From Marinobacter manganoxydans MnI7-9 (lineage in GTDB: Bacteria; Pseudomonadota; Gammaproteobacteria; Pseudomonadales; Oleiphilaceae): a stretch of 64,000 nucleotides of DNA. The notes under the pieces were generated by a model that was not told the origin of the DNA, searched no databases, and saw only the letters and a list, made by a program, of their open reading frames with translations. Location: contig NZ_AGTR01000026.1 in the NCBI RefSeq assembly GCF_000235625.1, forward strand, positions 113,086-177,085, read 5' to 3'. Made by a program: the position numbers and the translations under genes. How positions within the stretch are numbered: the stretch's first letter is position 1; each line of letters opens with the position of its first letter. Of the stretch, positions 44,206 through 52,556 are shown one piece after another.

Positions 44206-44754
44206 CTACTCCCACTCCACGAAAGAAACCCGAGGTTCGTAATCGGGCGCCCGGGCTTCCAGACTCATCTGCAAACGGAGTACGCCGGGGCGTTTTCTGA
44301 ACTTATGGGTGGATTCCCGCCGCACGAAATCATCATCGGCAGAGCGAGCGGTTATCACCGTTTTCAACTCATGCTCGCCGTTTTCCAGGTTCCCGGTGAA
44401 CAACTGCTGGATTCCGCCGCGTTCAAGCGATGTCCGCTCTCTATCGGAATACAGGTGGGAAGCGACAGGTTGGCCATTCAGGAAGAGCTCGACGGAATCA
44501 AGATCGAGCGCATCCCGGCTTTGAAGTGTCAGGAAAACTGCCAGTCTGGTATTGGCTGGATGCAGGACTTTCTGCTCAAGGGCGAATACGCGCTCGGAAT
44601 GGCTGGCGATTTCAGCATTCAGGCGTTCGAGTTCCTCGTCAAGCCCGTCGGCGGCTGCAGCAGAGGCAGCCAGCAATGCCATAACCAGAGCCCCGATGCG
44701 CACTAACCTTTGGTGTTCTATCCGGCGCCTTTGTGATTGTTGTGAGCCGAACAT
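44206..44754 (-). CDS. Small exported protein, first gene of the ExbBD/TPR operon
   Basis: 182 aa from ATG 44754, with AGGAGG five bases upstream; the longer frame above it is non-coding. The N-terminus is a basic region and one hydrophobic segment (VRIGALVMALLAASAAAADG), read as a signal peptide or anchor. A short heptad-like helix (LDEELERLNAEIASHSERVF) precedes a beta-rich domain (NTRLAVFLTLQ...DSVELFLNGQPVASHLY...GEHELKTVITARS) that looks like an immunoglobulin-like or adhesin-type fold. Family not recognised. It leads the nine-gene transcript, seven bases before the next start-stop junction. Confidence 0.75.
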   Translation of the reverse strand: MFGSQQSQRRRIEHQRLVRIGALVMALLAASAAAADGLDEELERLNAEIASHSERVFALEQKVLHPANTRLAVFLTLQSRDALDLDSVELFLNGQPVASHLYSDRERTSLERGGIQQLFTGNLENGEHELKTVITARSADDDFVRRESTHKFRKRPGVLRLQMSLEARAPDYEPRVSFVEWE

Positions 44755-44773
44755 AAGCCTCCTGCCTTTGTAG

Positions 44774-44832
44774 CTTCTGTAACTCATGCAAACTTCTGTA
44801 ACAGATCGGCAGAAAGCGTAACACTTGGTAAC
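44774..44832 (-). promoter_or_regulatory. Phased GTTAC repeats upstream of the ExbBD/TPR operon
   Basis: On the minus strand four GTTAC pentamers occur, at plus positions 44779-44783, 44798-44802, 44818-44822 and 44828-44832; the spacings are 19, 20 and 10 bases. The two nearest the gene are part of an exact ten-base repeat GTTACAGAAG. They start about 20 bases upstream of the ATG at 44754. Helical phasing suggests a regulator bound in tandem; no matching -10/-35 pair was clear. Confidence 0.35.
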
Positions 44833-45029
44833 CGCCAAGAACGGTATACAGATCACCAAATGGAAAACGTACAGCGAAAGCTTAAGCGGTCGGAAGAATG
44901 GGAAGAGTGTCGAGTTATTTGACAGAGTCAGGAGGGAAATCGGGGCGCCAGGAAGGCTCAGAGGATAAGTTGAATTTTAAACGACTGTTTTAGCAGCTTT
45001 TAAGTCAAGTGGCCCTGTATTTGCTCACT
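44833..45029. other. Non-coding spacer
   Basis: Part of the longest gene-free stretch in the window (44755-45109). A TTGACA hexamer at 44919-44924 has no -10 partner at a usable distance. I see no gene, tRNA or clear site here, although the promoter of the candidate RNA to the right should be in this stretch. Confidence 0.4.
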
Positions 45030-45111
45030 GGAAAGCGGCGGGAGTGCCTTCAGGCAAACCCGCTTGATATGCCGAGCTTTGCCGATGCCCTCAACCGCAT
45101 CGGCTTTTTTT
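45030..45111 (+). ncRNA. Possible small RNA ending at an orphan terminator
   Basis: A compound hairpin GCGGG-AG-TGCC-TTCA-GGCA-AA-CCCGC (45038-45063) is followed by a T-tailed terminator hairpin (45081-45111). The nearest plus-strand gene upstream is more than 8 kb away (phaJ-like, 36469), so the terminator must serve an unannotated plus transcript or be incidental. The 5' end is a guess, and no good promoter was found. The minus-strand vWA gene stops at 45110, overlapping the T-run. Confidence 0.35.
45081..45111 (+). terminator. Rho-independent terminator with no plus-strand gene
   Basis: Stem GCCGATG / CATCGGC (45081-45087, 45098-45104), a ten-base loop and seven Ts (45105-45111). On the minus strand no T-run follows the stem, so it is poorly placed as the terminator of the convergent vWA gene, though the hairpin may still protect that mRNA's 3' end. 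Confidence 0.7.
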
Positions 45112-46288
45112 ATTTACTCAGCTGCTTCATGGCCGACTCAAGGCCTTCAACCGTTAACGGGTACATGTGATCGTTAACGAGCTGCCTGGTCATACCCAAC
45201 GAACCACCGCTACCCCAGTAACTCTCCGGGAGCGGATTGATCCAGACGACCTTACGGAAGTGCTCGGTGATGCGCTGGAACCAGGTGGCGCCTGCTTCCT
45301 CGTTCCAGTGCTCAATCGAGCCACCTGGATGGGAAATTTCATAGGGTGCCATGGTCGCGTCGCCGACAAAGATCACTTTGTAGTCGGGCGTGTACTTGTG
45401 AAGAATATCCCAGGTGCTGGTGGTTTCGTTCATCCGGCGGATATTGTTCTTCCAGACACTCTCATAAATGAAATTGTGGAAGTAAAAATATTCCATGTGC
45501 TTGAACTCAAGCCGGGCGGCCGAGAACAGCTCCTCGCACACGCGAACGTGAGGGTCCATGGACCCGCCCACATCGAAGAAGATCAGCACTTTTACCGCGT
45601 TATGCCGTTCGGGCACCATCTTCAGGTCCAGGTATCCGGCATTGCGGGCCGTTGAACGAATGGTATCGTCCATATCCAGCTGATCTGCTGCGCCCTGTCG
45701 GGCGAATTTACGCAGCCGCCTCAGCGCCACCTTGATGTTGCGAATGCCGAGGGTCACGCTGTCGTCCAGATCCTTGAACTCGCGCTTTTCCCAGACTTTC
45801 ACGGCCCTGCCGTGGCGGCCTTTTTTCTGGCCAATCCGGAAGCCTTCCGGGTTGTAGCCGTTGGCCCCGAATGGCGAGGTGCCGCCAGTGCCGATCCACT
45901 TGTTGCCGCCGGCGTGGCGCTCCTCCTGCTCTTCCATCCGTTTCTTGAAGGTTTCGATCAGCTCCTCAAGGCCGCCGAGAGAATCGATCTTGGCCTTCTC
46001 TTCCTCAGAAAGGTGCTTCTCGAATTCCGCCCGCAACCAGTCGTCCGGAATCAGGGCTTCCAGCAGGTCGTCGAGATTCTCGATACCTTCAAAATAGGCC
46101 TGGAAGGCACGGTCAAACTTGTCGAAGTGGCGCTCGTCCTTCACCAGGCAAAGACGGGACAGGTAATAGAATTCCTCCATGTCCGCAAAGGCGAGCCGCT
46201 TCTGCAGGGCTTCCAGAAGATCCAGAAACTCCCTCAGACTGGCAGGCACCCGTGCGCGCCGGACTTCAAGAAAAAAATCAATCAACAT
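45110..46288 (-). CDS. vWA-domain protein, CoxE-like
   Basis: 392 aa from MLIDFFLEVRRARVP; upstream in-frame codons are out of character. The N-terminal region VPASLREFLDLLEAL and the C-terminal von Willebrand A domain with MIDAS DVGGSMD (about 242-248) are as in CoxE/YehP-like partners of MoxR ATPases. The second MIDAS Asp lies in FVGDATMAPYE. Such pairs act as a chaperone that inserts metals or remodels protein complexes; the client is unknown. Cytosolic. Last gene of the operon, 34 bases after moxR. Confidence 0.88.
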   Translation of the reverse strand: MLIDFFLEVRRARVPASLREFLDLLEALQKRLAFADMEEFYYLSRLCLVKDERHFDKFDRAFQAYFEGIENLDDLLEALIPDDWLRAEFEKHLSEEEKAKIDSLGGLEELIETFKKRMEEQEERHAGGNKWIGTGGTSPFGANGYNPEGFRIGQKKGRHGRAVKVWEKREFKDLDDSVTLGIRNIKVALRRLRKFARQGAADQLDMDDTIRSTARNAGYLDLKMVPERHNAVKVLIFFDVGGSMDPHVRVCEELFSAARLEFKHMEYFYFHNFIYESVWKNNIRRMNETTSTWDILHKYTPDYKVIFVGDATMAPYEISHPGGSIEHWNEEAGATWFQRITEHFRKVVWINPLPESYWGSGGSLGMTRQLVNDHMYPLTVEGLESAMKQLSK

Positions 46289-46322
46289 AAAACGTGACTC
46301 TTGCCAATGATCTTGCCGAGAA

Positions 46323-47165
46323 TCAGCTGCGGCGACGGGCCATGAAGGCGAGCTTCTGCAACAGGTGCACATCCTGCTCGTTCTTCACCAGGGCACCGTA
46401 CAGAGGCGGCAACGCCGAGCTGGTATCCTTCTCCTGCAACATTTTTGCCGACAGCTCGTCGGCCATCAGCAGTTTCAGCCAGTCAATCAGCTCCGAGGTG
46501 GACGGCTTCTTCTTCAGGCCCGGGACCTTGCGCACATCGAAGAAGACTTCCAGGGCATCGCGAACGATTTGTTGCTGCAAGCCCGGGAAATGCACATCCA
46601 CGATATTCTGCATGGTGTCATGATCCGGGAAGCTGATGTAGTGGAAGAAACAGCGACGCAGGAACGCATCCGGCAGTTCCTTCTCGTTGTTACTGGTGAT
46701 CACCACGATCGGGCGTTTCTTTGCCTTAACCAACTTCTGAGTCTCATAGACAAAGAACTCCATACGGTCGAGTTCCAGCAAGAGGTCGTTAGGGAATTCG
46801 ATATCCGCTTTGTCGATTTCATCAATCAGCAACACAACCTGCTCATCAGCCTCAAAGGCCTCCCAAAGCTTGCCCTTTACGATGTAGTTGCTGATGTCCT
46901 TGACCTTTTCATCACCCAACTGGGAGTCCCGCAGACGGGAAACCGCATCGTACTCGTACAGGCCCTGCTGAGCCTTGGTGGTGGACTTGATGTGCCAGGG
47001 AATCAGTCTCATCCCGAGGGCGGCGGCCATTTCCTCGGCCAGCAGGGTTTTCCCGGTGCCCGGCTCGCCCTTGATCAACAGCGGGCGCTGAAGCGCAATC
47101 GCTGCGTTGACGGCCATTTGCAGGTCATCGGTGGCTACGTACTTCTCGGTACCGGTAAACTTCAT
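46323..47165 (-). CDS. MoxR-family AAA+ ATPase
   Basis: 280 aa. Walker A GEPGTGKTLLAEEMA (about 37-51), Walker B VVLLIDEIDKAD, sensor 1 IVVITSNNEKELPDAFLRRC. The compact size and KSTTKAQQGLYEYDAVSRL segment fit the CoxD-like group that pairs with CoxE vWA proteins, encoded directly downstream. Cytosolic chaperone ATPase. It is not the MoxR that usually accompanies DUF58/TgpA, which is missing from its place at 11.4 kb. Confidence 0.92.
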   Translation of the reverse strand: MKFTGTEKYVATDDLQMAVNAAIALQRPLLIKGEPGTGKTLLAEEMAAALGMRLIPWHIKSTTKAQQGLYEYDAVSRLRDSQLGDEKVKDISNYIVKGKLWEAFEADEQVVLLIDEIDKADIEFPNDLLLELDRMEFFVYETQKLVKAKKRPIVVITSNNEKELPDAFLRRCFFHYISFPDHDTMQNIVDVHFPGLQQQIVRDALEVFFDVRKVPGLKKKPSTSELIDWLKLLMADELSAKMLQEKDTSSALPPLYGALVKNEQDVHLLQKLAFMARRRS

Positions 47166-47182
47166 GGTCTGGTTCCTGTTGG

Positions 47183-49306
47183 TTACTTTTTCTGGTCTTT
47201 CTGGTCAGGTTTTTTCTTCGAGTCGTCCTCGGGCAATCCGGACTCGTCCTGATCATAATCGGGTAAATCGTCGAATTCGGACAGATCGAAATCTTCAAGC
47301 CCGAACTCCTCCTCATCATCATCTTCCGGCCCATCAGCGTCGGACGGATCGGCAATATCCTCCAGCTCCGGGATATCCTCATCCAACTCGCCAGGCTCTT
47401 CCTCCACCGGGGTATCCGCTACCGGGATGTCCTCTTCCAGTTCGTCGGTCGGTTCAATCTCTGGTTCCGTAAGCGCTTCATCTTCCGACTTCAGAGCGGC
47501 CTCATGTTCATCAATGACGGCCTCCAGCTCAGACATATCGTCCTCAAATGCTTCCTCGGTTACCTCAGGGATTTCCTCGGCTTCGACGTCCTCTTCCGGC
47601 TCTGAGACTGCCTCCGGCTCGGGTTCGGGTTCTAATTCGGTCTCGTCCTGCAGATCCTCAAGTGTTTCGCGCTCTGATGCTGCTTTCTCTTGCGCCTGCT
47701 GATCCTGTTTACGCTTACGGATGGCAAACCAGACCAGACCGCCAATGAAGAGAAGCCCACCGCCGGCTGCGCCGACCATCCACAAAGGCACGGCAAAAGC
47801 AGGTTCCGCGTCTTCCGGCTCCTCAGGGGCCGGTTCCGGCTCCTGGACCGCTGGCGCCTCTGGCTCCTCCACCTCGCTTACGTCGATGGGCGATGTAATC
47901 GCCGGTTCCGGCCCGGATTGCTCCGGCTCAGACACCGGCGGCTCCGGTTCAGACTGCTCAGGAGCGAGCGCCGGTTCTGTCACCTCCGACTCCGGCGATT
48001 CAGCCGGCTCAGCCCCTTCAGGCATCGTAAACCCGACGGTGGCGCTGAACTTGCGGCTGAAGGTCTGGCCATCGGCCACCACGTCAAAGGTGTAGAGGCC
48101 CGCGGCTGGCAAACGACTTACCGTATCCCGGTAAGTGCCGTCTTCCGGCGGCTGCTCTCCCGACAATACCTTGGTTCCACTTCTGCCATCCTCGGAGGTG
48201 ATACTGAGGCTGACCTCAATCACACCCAGAAAATCGGGATTAGTGATTTTCTCCCCTTCTTCGAAAAAGCCGACCCGGAGCTTGAGGGGCTCCTGCAATG
48301 TGAATGATGGAGGCAGAGGATTGACCACCATCCTCAGATCGCTAACGACCGTAACCCGGCTGCCCTCTCCGAGTTCGCCATTAATGCGCCACTGCCCTGC
48401 CAACGGCTCATTGACCGTAATAAGATCGTAACCGGCTTCCCTGGCCCACCGGACGTTGTCGGGAAACTCCGAAAGATTAACGACCCGATCGTCCGGGCGC
48501 ACGAGGGCAAGCTCCCGGGTGGCAGAGGTTTCAGACTCGCCCCAGAAAATCAGGGCGGTAAACTCACGAACGCCCTCGTCCACAGTAAAGCCATTGCCCT
48601 CAATGGGAATCTGCTCCTGTGGGACCGCGGTATTCAATGCCTGAAGAAATGCCAGGTTCAGCGCATCTGCTGTATCCGCCACCTGGAAACGACCGCCGGA
48701 GTCTGTCGCCAACGCTTTCAGAAAGTCGGTATCGGCGGCCTCAGAGAGAGCTACGGGGTGAAAGGTAGCGCCCCTTTCGATGAGATCAGCGACAATCGTA
48801 TCCAGAATACGAGTTTCCTCTGCGGTATTCTTTGCAGGATCGTCGGAGATATCGACCTTGCCGTCGGTCAGCAGTATGAAGTGGGTCCGGCTCAGATCGC
48901 CGTCTGTGAAATAATCATCGCTGGCTGTCTCAATAGCCGCGCCAAGGTTTGTTCTGAGTGCGACCGAGTTAATCTGAGCTGAGCGCTGAATGGCCATTTC
49001 CCGCCATGCGTTGGTCACCTCACGGTGCGGCACCAGCATGTTGACATATTGCCCGAAGGTCCAGACACCCGCGGAGGCCCCCTCTGGCAACAGCCGGGCC
49101 AGCAGACGCACGGCGGGCTGTCGCAGGTTCTCCGGATCGGTGTCTTTCATGGAGCCCGAGATGTCGACTATGATCCGGACGTCCGACTGCTCCGGCAGTT
49201 GAACATCGTCGCTCTCCTGGGCATTCAGCCCGGCTGGCAGACTGAGCACGAAGCAAATTGCAACCAGCCCAAACCATCTCGATGTCATCTCTCTCAAGGC
49301 ATCCAT
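47183..49306 (-). CDS. vWA-domain membrane protein with long acidic cytoplasmic tail (TIGR03503-like)
   Basis: 707 aa. A signal peptide ends near LNAQ. The periplasmic vWA domain begins at once: MIDAS IIVDISGSMKDTDPENLR (about 45-62) and the threonine site ALRTNLG, with LLTDGKVDIS. A beta-rich middle part follows (about 230-420), then a Pro/Glu-rich linker, one membrane helix (LWMVGAAGGGLLFIGGLVWF, about 507-526), and some 180 residues of highly acidic cytoplasmic tail (EDDDEEEFGLEDFDLSEFDD) ending in lysines. I believe it is the family catalogued as TIGR03503. No function is established. Directly upstream of moxR. Confidence 0.82.
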   Translation of the reverse strand: MDALREMTSRWFGLVAICFVLSLPAGLNAQESDDVQLPEQSDVRIIVDISGSMKDTDPENLRQPAVRLLARLLPEGASAGVWTFGQYVNMLVPHREVTNAWREMAIQRSAQINSVALRTNLGAAIETASDDYFTDGDLSRTHFILLTDGKVDISDDPAKNTAEETRILDTIVADLIERGATFHPVALSEAADTDFLKALATDSGGRFQVADTADALNLAFLQALNTAVPQEQIPIEGNGFTVDEGVREFTALIFWGESETSATRELALVRPDDRVVNLSEFPDNVRWAREAGYDLITVNEPLAGQWRINGELGEGSRVTVVSDLRMVVNPLPPSFTLQEPLKLRVGFFEEGEKITNPDFLGVIEVSLSITSEDGRSGTKVLSGEQPPEDGTYRDTVSRLPAAGLYTFDVVADGQTFSRKFSATVGFTMPEGAEPAESPESEVTEPALAPEQSEPEPPVSEPEQSGPEPAITSPIDVSEVEEPEAPAVQEPEPAPEEPEDAEPAFAVPLWMVGAAGGGLLFIGGLVWFAIRKRKQDQQAQEKAASERETLEDLQDETELEPEPEPEAVSEPEEDVEAEEIPEVTEEAFEDDMSELEAVIDEHEAALKSEDEALTEPEIEPTDELEEDIPVADTPVEEEPGELDEDIPELEDIADPSDADGPEDDDEEEFGLEDFDLSEFDDLPDYDQDESGLPEDDSKKKPDQKDQKK

Positions 49307-49329
49307 CCTTATCTTTTTTCTTTTTCGCG

Positions 49330-49674
49330 CTATTTACGAACAAGACGGTAGCGAACCAGATCCAACACCCAGACCAGCAGCATGACCAAGCCGGCGAGCC
49401 CCAGGTTAAACACGGCCCGACCTGAAGCGTCGGCGTCGCCAAGAATCATTTCATAGCCGCCGAACAGCCAGGCCGGAATCCACCAACCGGCCAGATCGGG
49501 TGATTCAACCGGCGTGAGCAGCAAGGCCACCAGGGCGGCGAGAATCAGGGTCCGCACTCCATAAAAAGGTAGAAAACGGATCAGGCTCTTCATCATGTAA
49601 AAGAACACGACAAAGGCTATAGCGTAGGCGGCCCAGAAAATCCCGTAGGCCATTTGTGCATCGGTATCAATCAT
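49330..49674 (-). CDS. Small integral membrane protein
   Basis: 114 aa starting MIDTDAQMAYGIF, where the ATG overlaps the YcgN stop (TAATG). Three to four hydrophobic helices fill most of the chain (YGIFWAAYAIAFVVFFYMMK, FLPFYGVRTLILAALVALLL, AVFNLGLAGLVMLLVWVLDL). No named family is recognised. It lies 23 bases before the vWA membrane protein gene and is probably its partner in the inner membrane. Confidence 0.78.
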   Translation of the reverse strand: MIDTDAQMAYGIFWAAYAIAFVVFFYMMKSLIRFLPFYGVRTLILAALVALLLTPVESPDLAGWWIPAWLFGGYEMILGDADASGRAVFNLGLAGLVMLLVWVLDLVRYRLVRK

Positions 49675-50120
49675 TACAGGATCCAGTGAATGATATGTTC
49701 TTCCCAGTCTTCTTCCGGCACGCGGTCTTCTGAAATCACCTTGTGACGGATCGAAACGCCTGCTTCGTGCACCGAATCCGGATCCCCGCTTCGCAAGGGA
49801 TGCCAATCGGCCAGCGGCCGGTCTTCAGCCAGGGTGCGGTAAGCGCAGGTGTACGGCAACCAATGGTAGTCGTTGACGGTACCGGGTGTCAGTACCGTGC
49901 AACCCGGCACCTTCTGAAGCCGCTCTTCGTAAACGGAACACTGGCAGGTTTCTTCGTTCATATAACGACACACCAGATCGGTGTGGTAGACCTCGCCGGT
50001 GTCTTCGTCTTCCAATTTGTTCAGGCAGCACTTTCCGCAACCGTCGCAAAGAGACTCCCATTCTTCAGGCGTCATCTCATGCAGGCGCTTGCGTTGCCAG
50101 AACGGCACCTGGGCAATCAT
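49674..50120 (-). CDS. ycgN: YcgN-family cysteine-cluster protein (UPF0260)
   Basis: 148 aa from MIAQVPFWQRKRL; the ORF extends further but that part is inside the YcgL frame. Conserved Cys cluster CDGCGKCCLNKLED (about 24-37), then LVCRYMNEETCQCSVYEER and PGCTVLTP. It belongs to the zinc/iron-chelating YkgJ-like group, whose biochemical role is not established. Overlaps ycgL by four bases, as in Pseudomonas relatives. Confidence 0.9.
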   Translation of the reverse strand: MIAQVPFWQRKRLHEMTPEEWESLCDGCGKCCLNKLEDEDTGEVYHTDLVCRYMNEETCQCSVYEERLQKVPGCTVLTPGTVNDYHWLPYTCAYRTLAEDRPLADWHPLRSGDPDSVHEAGVSIRHKVISEDRVPEEDWEEHIIHWIL

Positions 50121-50410
50121 GGATTGCGCTGATCCAGTTTGCGCTTGAAGTCCACCACGTACCCTTCCTGCTCTTCCGGCATTTGCAGAAAAAAGTCTTT
50201 CTCGCCAATGGCTTCCAGAACCTGCTTTCCGGTAGTTCTCGCAAGCTTGCGGTCGGGCGTCAGAACCAGATCCATGGAATGAACCGGCTGACCGAAAATA
50301 CCCCGGAGGCTCTCGGGAAGCTCCTCCCACTTCTGTCCGCGCCGAACAAAAAGGTAGGTATCCTTCTTTTTGCTGCTCCGGAACACAGAGACAAATTCCC
50401 GCTCTTTCAT
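50117..50410 (-). CDS. ycgL: YcgL-domain protein
   Basis: 97 aa, the full family length, with the family-typical start VFRSSKKKDTYLFVRRGQKW and FGQPVHSMDLVLTPDRKLAR. A small conserved gammaproteobacterial protein of unknown function that usually stands between rnd and ycgN, as here. Overlaps rnd and ycgN by four bases each. Confidence 0.93.
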   Translation of the reverse strand: MKEREFVSVFRSSKKKDTYLFVRRGQKWEELPESLRGIFGQPVHSMDLVLTPDRKLARTTGKQVLEAIGEKDFFLQMPEEQEGYVVDFKRKLDQRNP

Positions 50411-51564
50411 GACTTCAGTAATTCCTCGATATCAGCGCGAACCGGAGCAAGAATCTGCGCCCGCCAGCCCTGGAAAAAATCGTGTTGCGCGAGGTCCGGT
50501 TGCTGTACAACTTTTTCCAAACGCTTTCTCGGCGCCAACAATTCCATTGGAATATCAGAATCTTCTGCCGCATTCCTGAAAAGACGCTTTAACTGTTTAA
50601 AGAATCCCTGCTGATCCCGGGACAACGGTGGCGCAATCCTCTCAAGGGACGAATTATCCGCGGTCGATCCCTGGCTAACAAGTTCAATCAGGGTATCGCC
50701 ATACCGACGGACTGCGCCGGATGGTACTCCCTGAATGTTAGAAAGTTCCTTCAGGGACGCTGGCAGCCTTTCCGCGATCGCAATCAACAGTGCATCTGCC
50801 AGCACACGGTTCCTTGGCCGGTCCCGCCGCTGGCACTCCCTCTCACGCCAGCGCACCAGTTCCTTGAGAACACCCTGTTGCTGAGCCGAGAGGGTCCATC
50901 CGGCCCGCAGTTTCAGGTAATGGTTGTCGGGATCCTCCTGCCCTGCCAGTTCATTGGCAAAGCGCGCCGATTCCTCAACCAGAGCCGCTTCCAGACCGCG
51001 ATCGCGAAGTAAAGCACTGACCCACTGGTACATCGGCTCCAGAAAACGGATATCGTCAATCGCGTAGCGTTGCTGAGCATCGCTCAGCGGTCTCGCCAGC
51101 CAGTCAGAGCGGGTGGCGGACTTGTCCAGAGTCTCACCGAACAGGGTTTCCACCAGCCTCGCGTAACCCAGGGAGAACCCTGCTCCGGCCATTGCGGCCC
51201 CGATTTGAAGATCAATGACACCGGCAGGTTGAAGATTCAGCCACTGGCGAAAAAGTTCCAGATCTTCGCTCATGGCGTAAAGAAGCTTTGGAGTGTCCGG
51301 GTCCGCCAGGACTTCCCGAAATCGTCCGGACTGCTCGGCAACGGAAGGGTCCACCAGGCAAAACTCGCCGTCGAGGCCCAACTGAACCAACCCCGGTATC
51401 GGGTAAAAGGTGTTTACCCGCTCAAATTCGGTGTCCAGCGCCAGGGGCTTGCCCGGTGCCCGATCCAGCCATTTGTCCAGTGCTTGCGGTTCCCGGATCC
51501 AGTCAATCCTGGTCGGAGCCGGGGGTACCTCAACTGCCACAGCGGCCTGGGCGGAAATATCCAT
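50407..51564 (-). CDS. rnd: Ribonuclease D
   Basis: 385 aa. A DEDDy 3'-5' exoribonuclease that matures tRNA 3' ends. Exo I is LALDTEFERVNTFYP (about 41-55), exo II is around VIDLQIGAAMAG, and exo III is QQRYAIDDIRFLEPMY with the catalytic Tyr and Asp. HRDC-type helical domains follow (LKELVRWRERECQRRDRPRN). First gene of the rnd-ycgL-ycgN-vWA-moxR-vWA run. Confidence 0.94.
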   Translation of the reverse strand: MDISAQAAVAVEVPPAPTRIDWIREPQALDKWLDRAPGKPLALDTEFERVNTFYPIPGLVQLGLDGEFCLVDPSVAEQSGRFREVLADPDTPKLLYAMSEDLELFRQWLNLQPAGVIDLQIGAAMAGAGFSLGYARLVETLFGETLDKSATRSDWLARPLSDAQQRYAIDDIRFLEPMYQWVSALLRDRGLEAALVEESARFANELAGQEDPDNHYLKLRAGWTLSAQQQGVLKELVRWRERECQRRDRPRNRVLADALLIAIAERLPASLKELSNIQGVPSGAVRRYGDTLIELVSQGSTADNSSLERIAPPLSRDQQGFFKQLKRLFRNAAEDSDIPMELLAPRKRLEKVVQQPDLAQHDFFQGWRAQILAPVRADIEELLKS

Positions 51565-51595
51565 AAACGTGCCTGGTAGGTTTATTCGGTCAGAT

Positions 51596-52198
51596 TCAAT
51601 CGGACAGTGGTTTGCGACCGCGGAATGCGTGAGTCAGGGTAAAGCCATCGACGTAACCGAGCTCTCCACCCACCGGTATGCCATGGGCCAGACGGGTTAT
51701 CAGGATGCCCTGGCCATCAAGGCGATCGGCGATGTAGTGAGCCGTAGCCTCACCTTCCACCGTCGGGTTGGTCGCCAGAATCAGCTCAGTCACGCCTTCG
51801 TCGCGGATCCGCTTCAGCAGGCGTTCAATGCCGATTTCCTCCGGTCCAACGCCATCAATTGGTGAGAGATGCCCCATCAGCACGAAATAGCCGCCGCGAT
51901 AGTCACCCGCCTGCTCAATGGCCAGAAGATCTGAAGGGCTTTCCACTACGCACAGGGTGCCCGTGCGCCGCTGGGGATTTTCACAGATCCCGCAGATCTC
52001 GGTGTCAGCAAAGTTCTGGCAGCTTTCACACCGCCGGACACCGCTCATGGCCTGGCTCAGCGCCTCAGAAAGTCGGGTGCCGCCGGAACGACCACGCTCC
52101 AGCAGATGGAAAGCCATGCGCTGGGCCGTTTTCTGGCCGACTCCGGGAAGACAACGAAGGGATTCTACAAGCTCATCAACCAGCGGGCTGAATGCCAT
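51596..52198 (-). CDS. recR: Recombination protein RecR
   Basis: 200 aa. Helix-hairpin-helix start ([20 protein letters not shown]), C4 zinc finger [16 protein letters not shown] (about 57-72), and a Toprim domain with [20 protein letters not shown]. Works with RecF and RecO to load RecA on gapped DNA. Third gene after dnaX and ybaB, the classical bacterial order. Confidence 0.97.
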   Translation of the reverse strand: MAFSPLVDELVESLRCLPGVGQKTAQRMAFHLLERGRSGGTRLSEALSQAMSGVRRCESCQNFADTEICGICENPQRRTGTLCVVESPSDLLAIEQAGDYRGGYFVLMGHLSPIDGVGPEEIGIERLLKRIRDEGVTELILATNPTVEGEATAHYIADRLDGQGILITRLAHGIPVGGELGYVDGFTLTHAFRGRKPLSD

Positions 52199-52229
52199 GA
52201 AAGGTCCTCGAACGGCTGCAGGATGGAAT

Positions 52230-52553
52230 TCAGAACGGCATCTTGAAACCGGGCGGCAGGCCCATGCCGGACATCATACCGGACATTTTCTCTTTCTGGT
52301 TTTCCTCGACGCGCCGCACGGCATCGTTCACCGCAGCGGCAAGAAGGTCTTCCAGAATATCTTTTTCCTCAGTCATCAGGGACGAGTCTATGTCCACTTT
52401 ACGAACGTCGTGACGGCCGTTCATGGTGACTTTGACAAGGCCGGCTCCGGCTTCGCCAGTCACTTCGGCCTTGGCGATTTCTTCCTGGGCCTTCTGCATC
52501 TCTTCCTGCATCTTCTGGGCTTTTTTCATCATGTCGCCCATATTATTCATCAT
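52230..52553 (-). CDS. ybaB: YbaB/EbfC nucleoid-associated protein
   Basis: 107 aa. Helical N-terminus [20 protein letters not shown] and the conserved core [20 protein letters not shown] dimeric DNA-binding protein that bends and compacts DNA. It begins three bases after the dnaX stop and precedes recR, as in most proteobacteria. The C-terminal [14 protein letters not shown] is also typical. Confidence 0.96.
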   Translation of the reverse strand: MMNNMGDMMKKAQKMQEEMQKAQEEIAKAEVTGEAGAGLVKVTMNGRHDVRKVDIDSSLMTEEKDILEDLLAAAVNDAVRRVEENQKEKMSGMMSGMGLPPGFKMPF

Positions 52554-52556
52554 AGC

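Noticed and set aside
44919-44924. TTGACA hexamer as promoter of the candidate RNA at 45030
   Set aside because: No -10-like sequence occurs 15-19 bases downstream.
47190-47660. Glu/Asp-rich stretch in the vWA membrane protein gene as a tandem repeat or frameshift artefact
   Set aside because: The reading frame stays open with mixed codons and a plausible cytoplasmic tail after the membrane helix.
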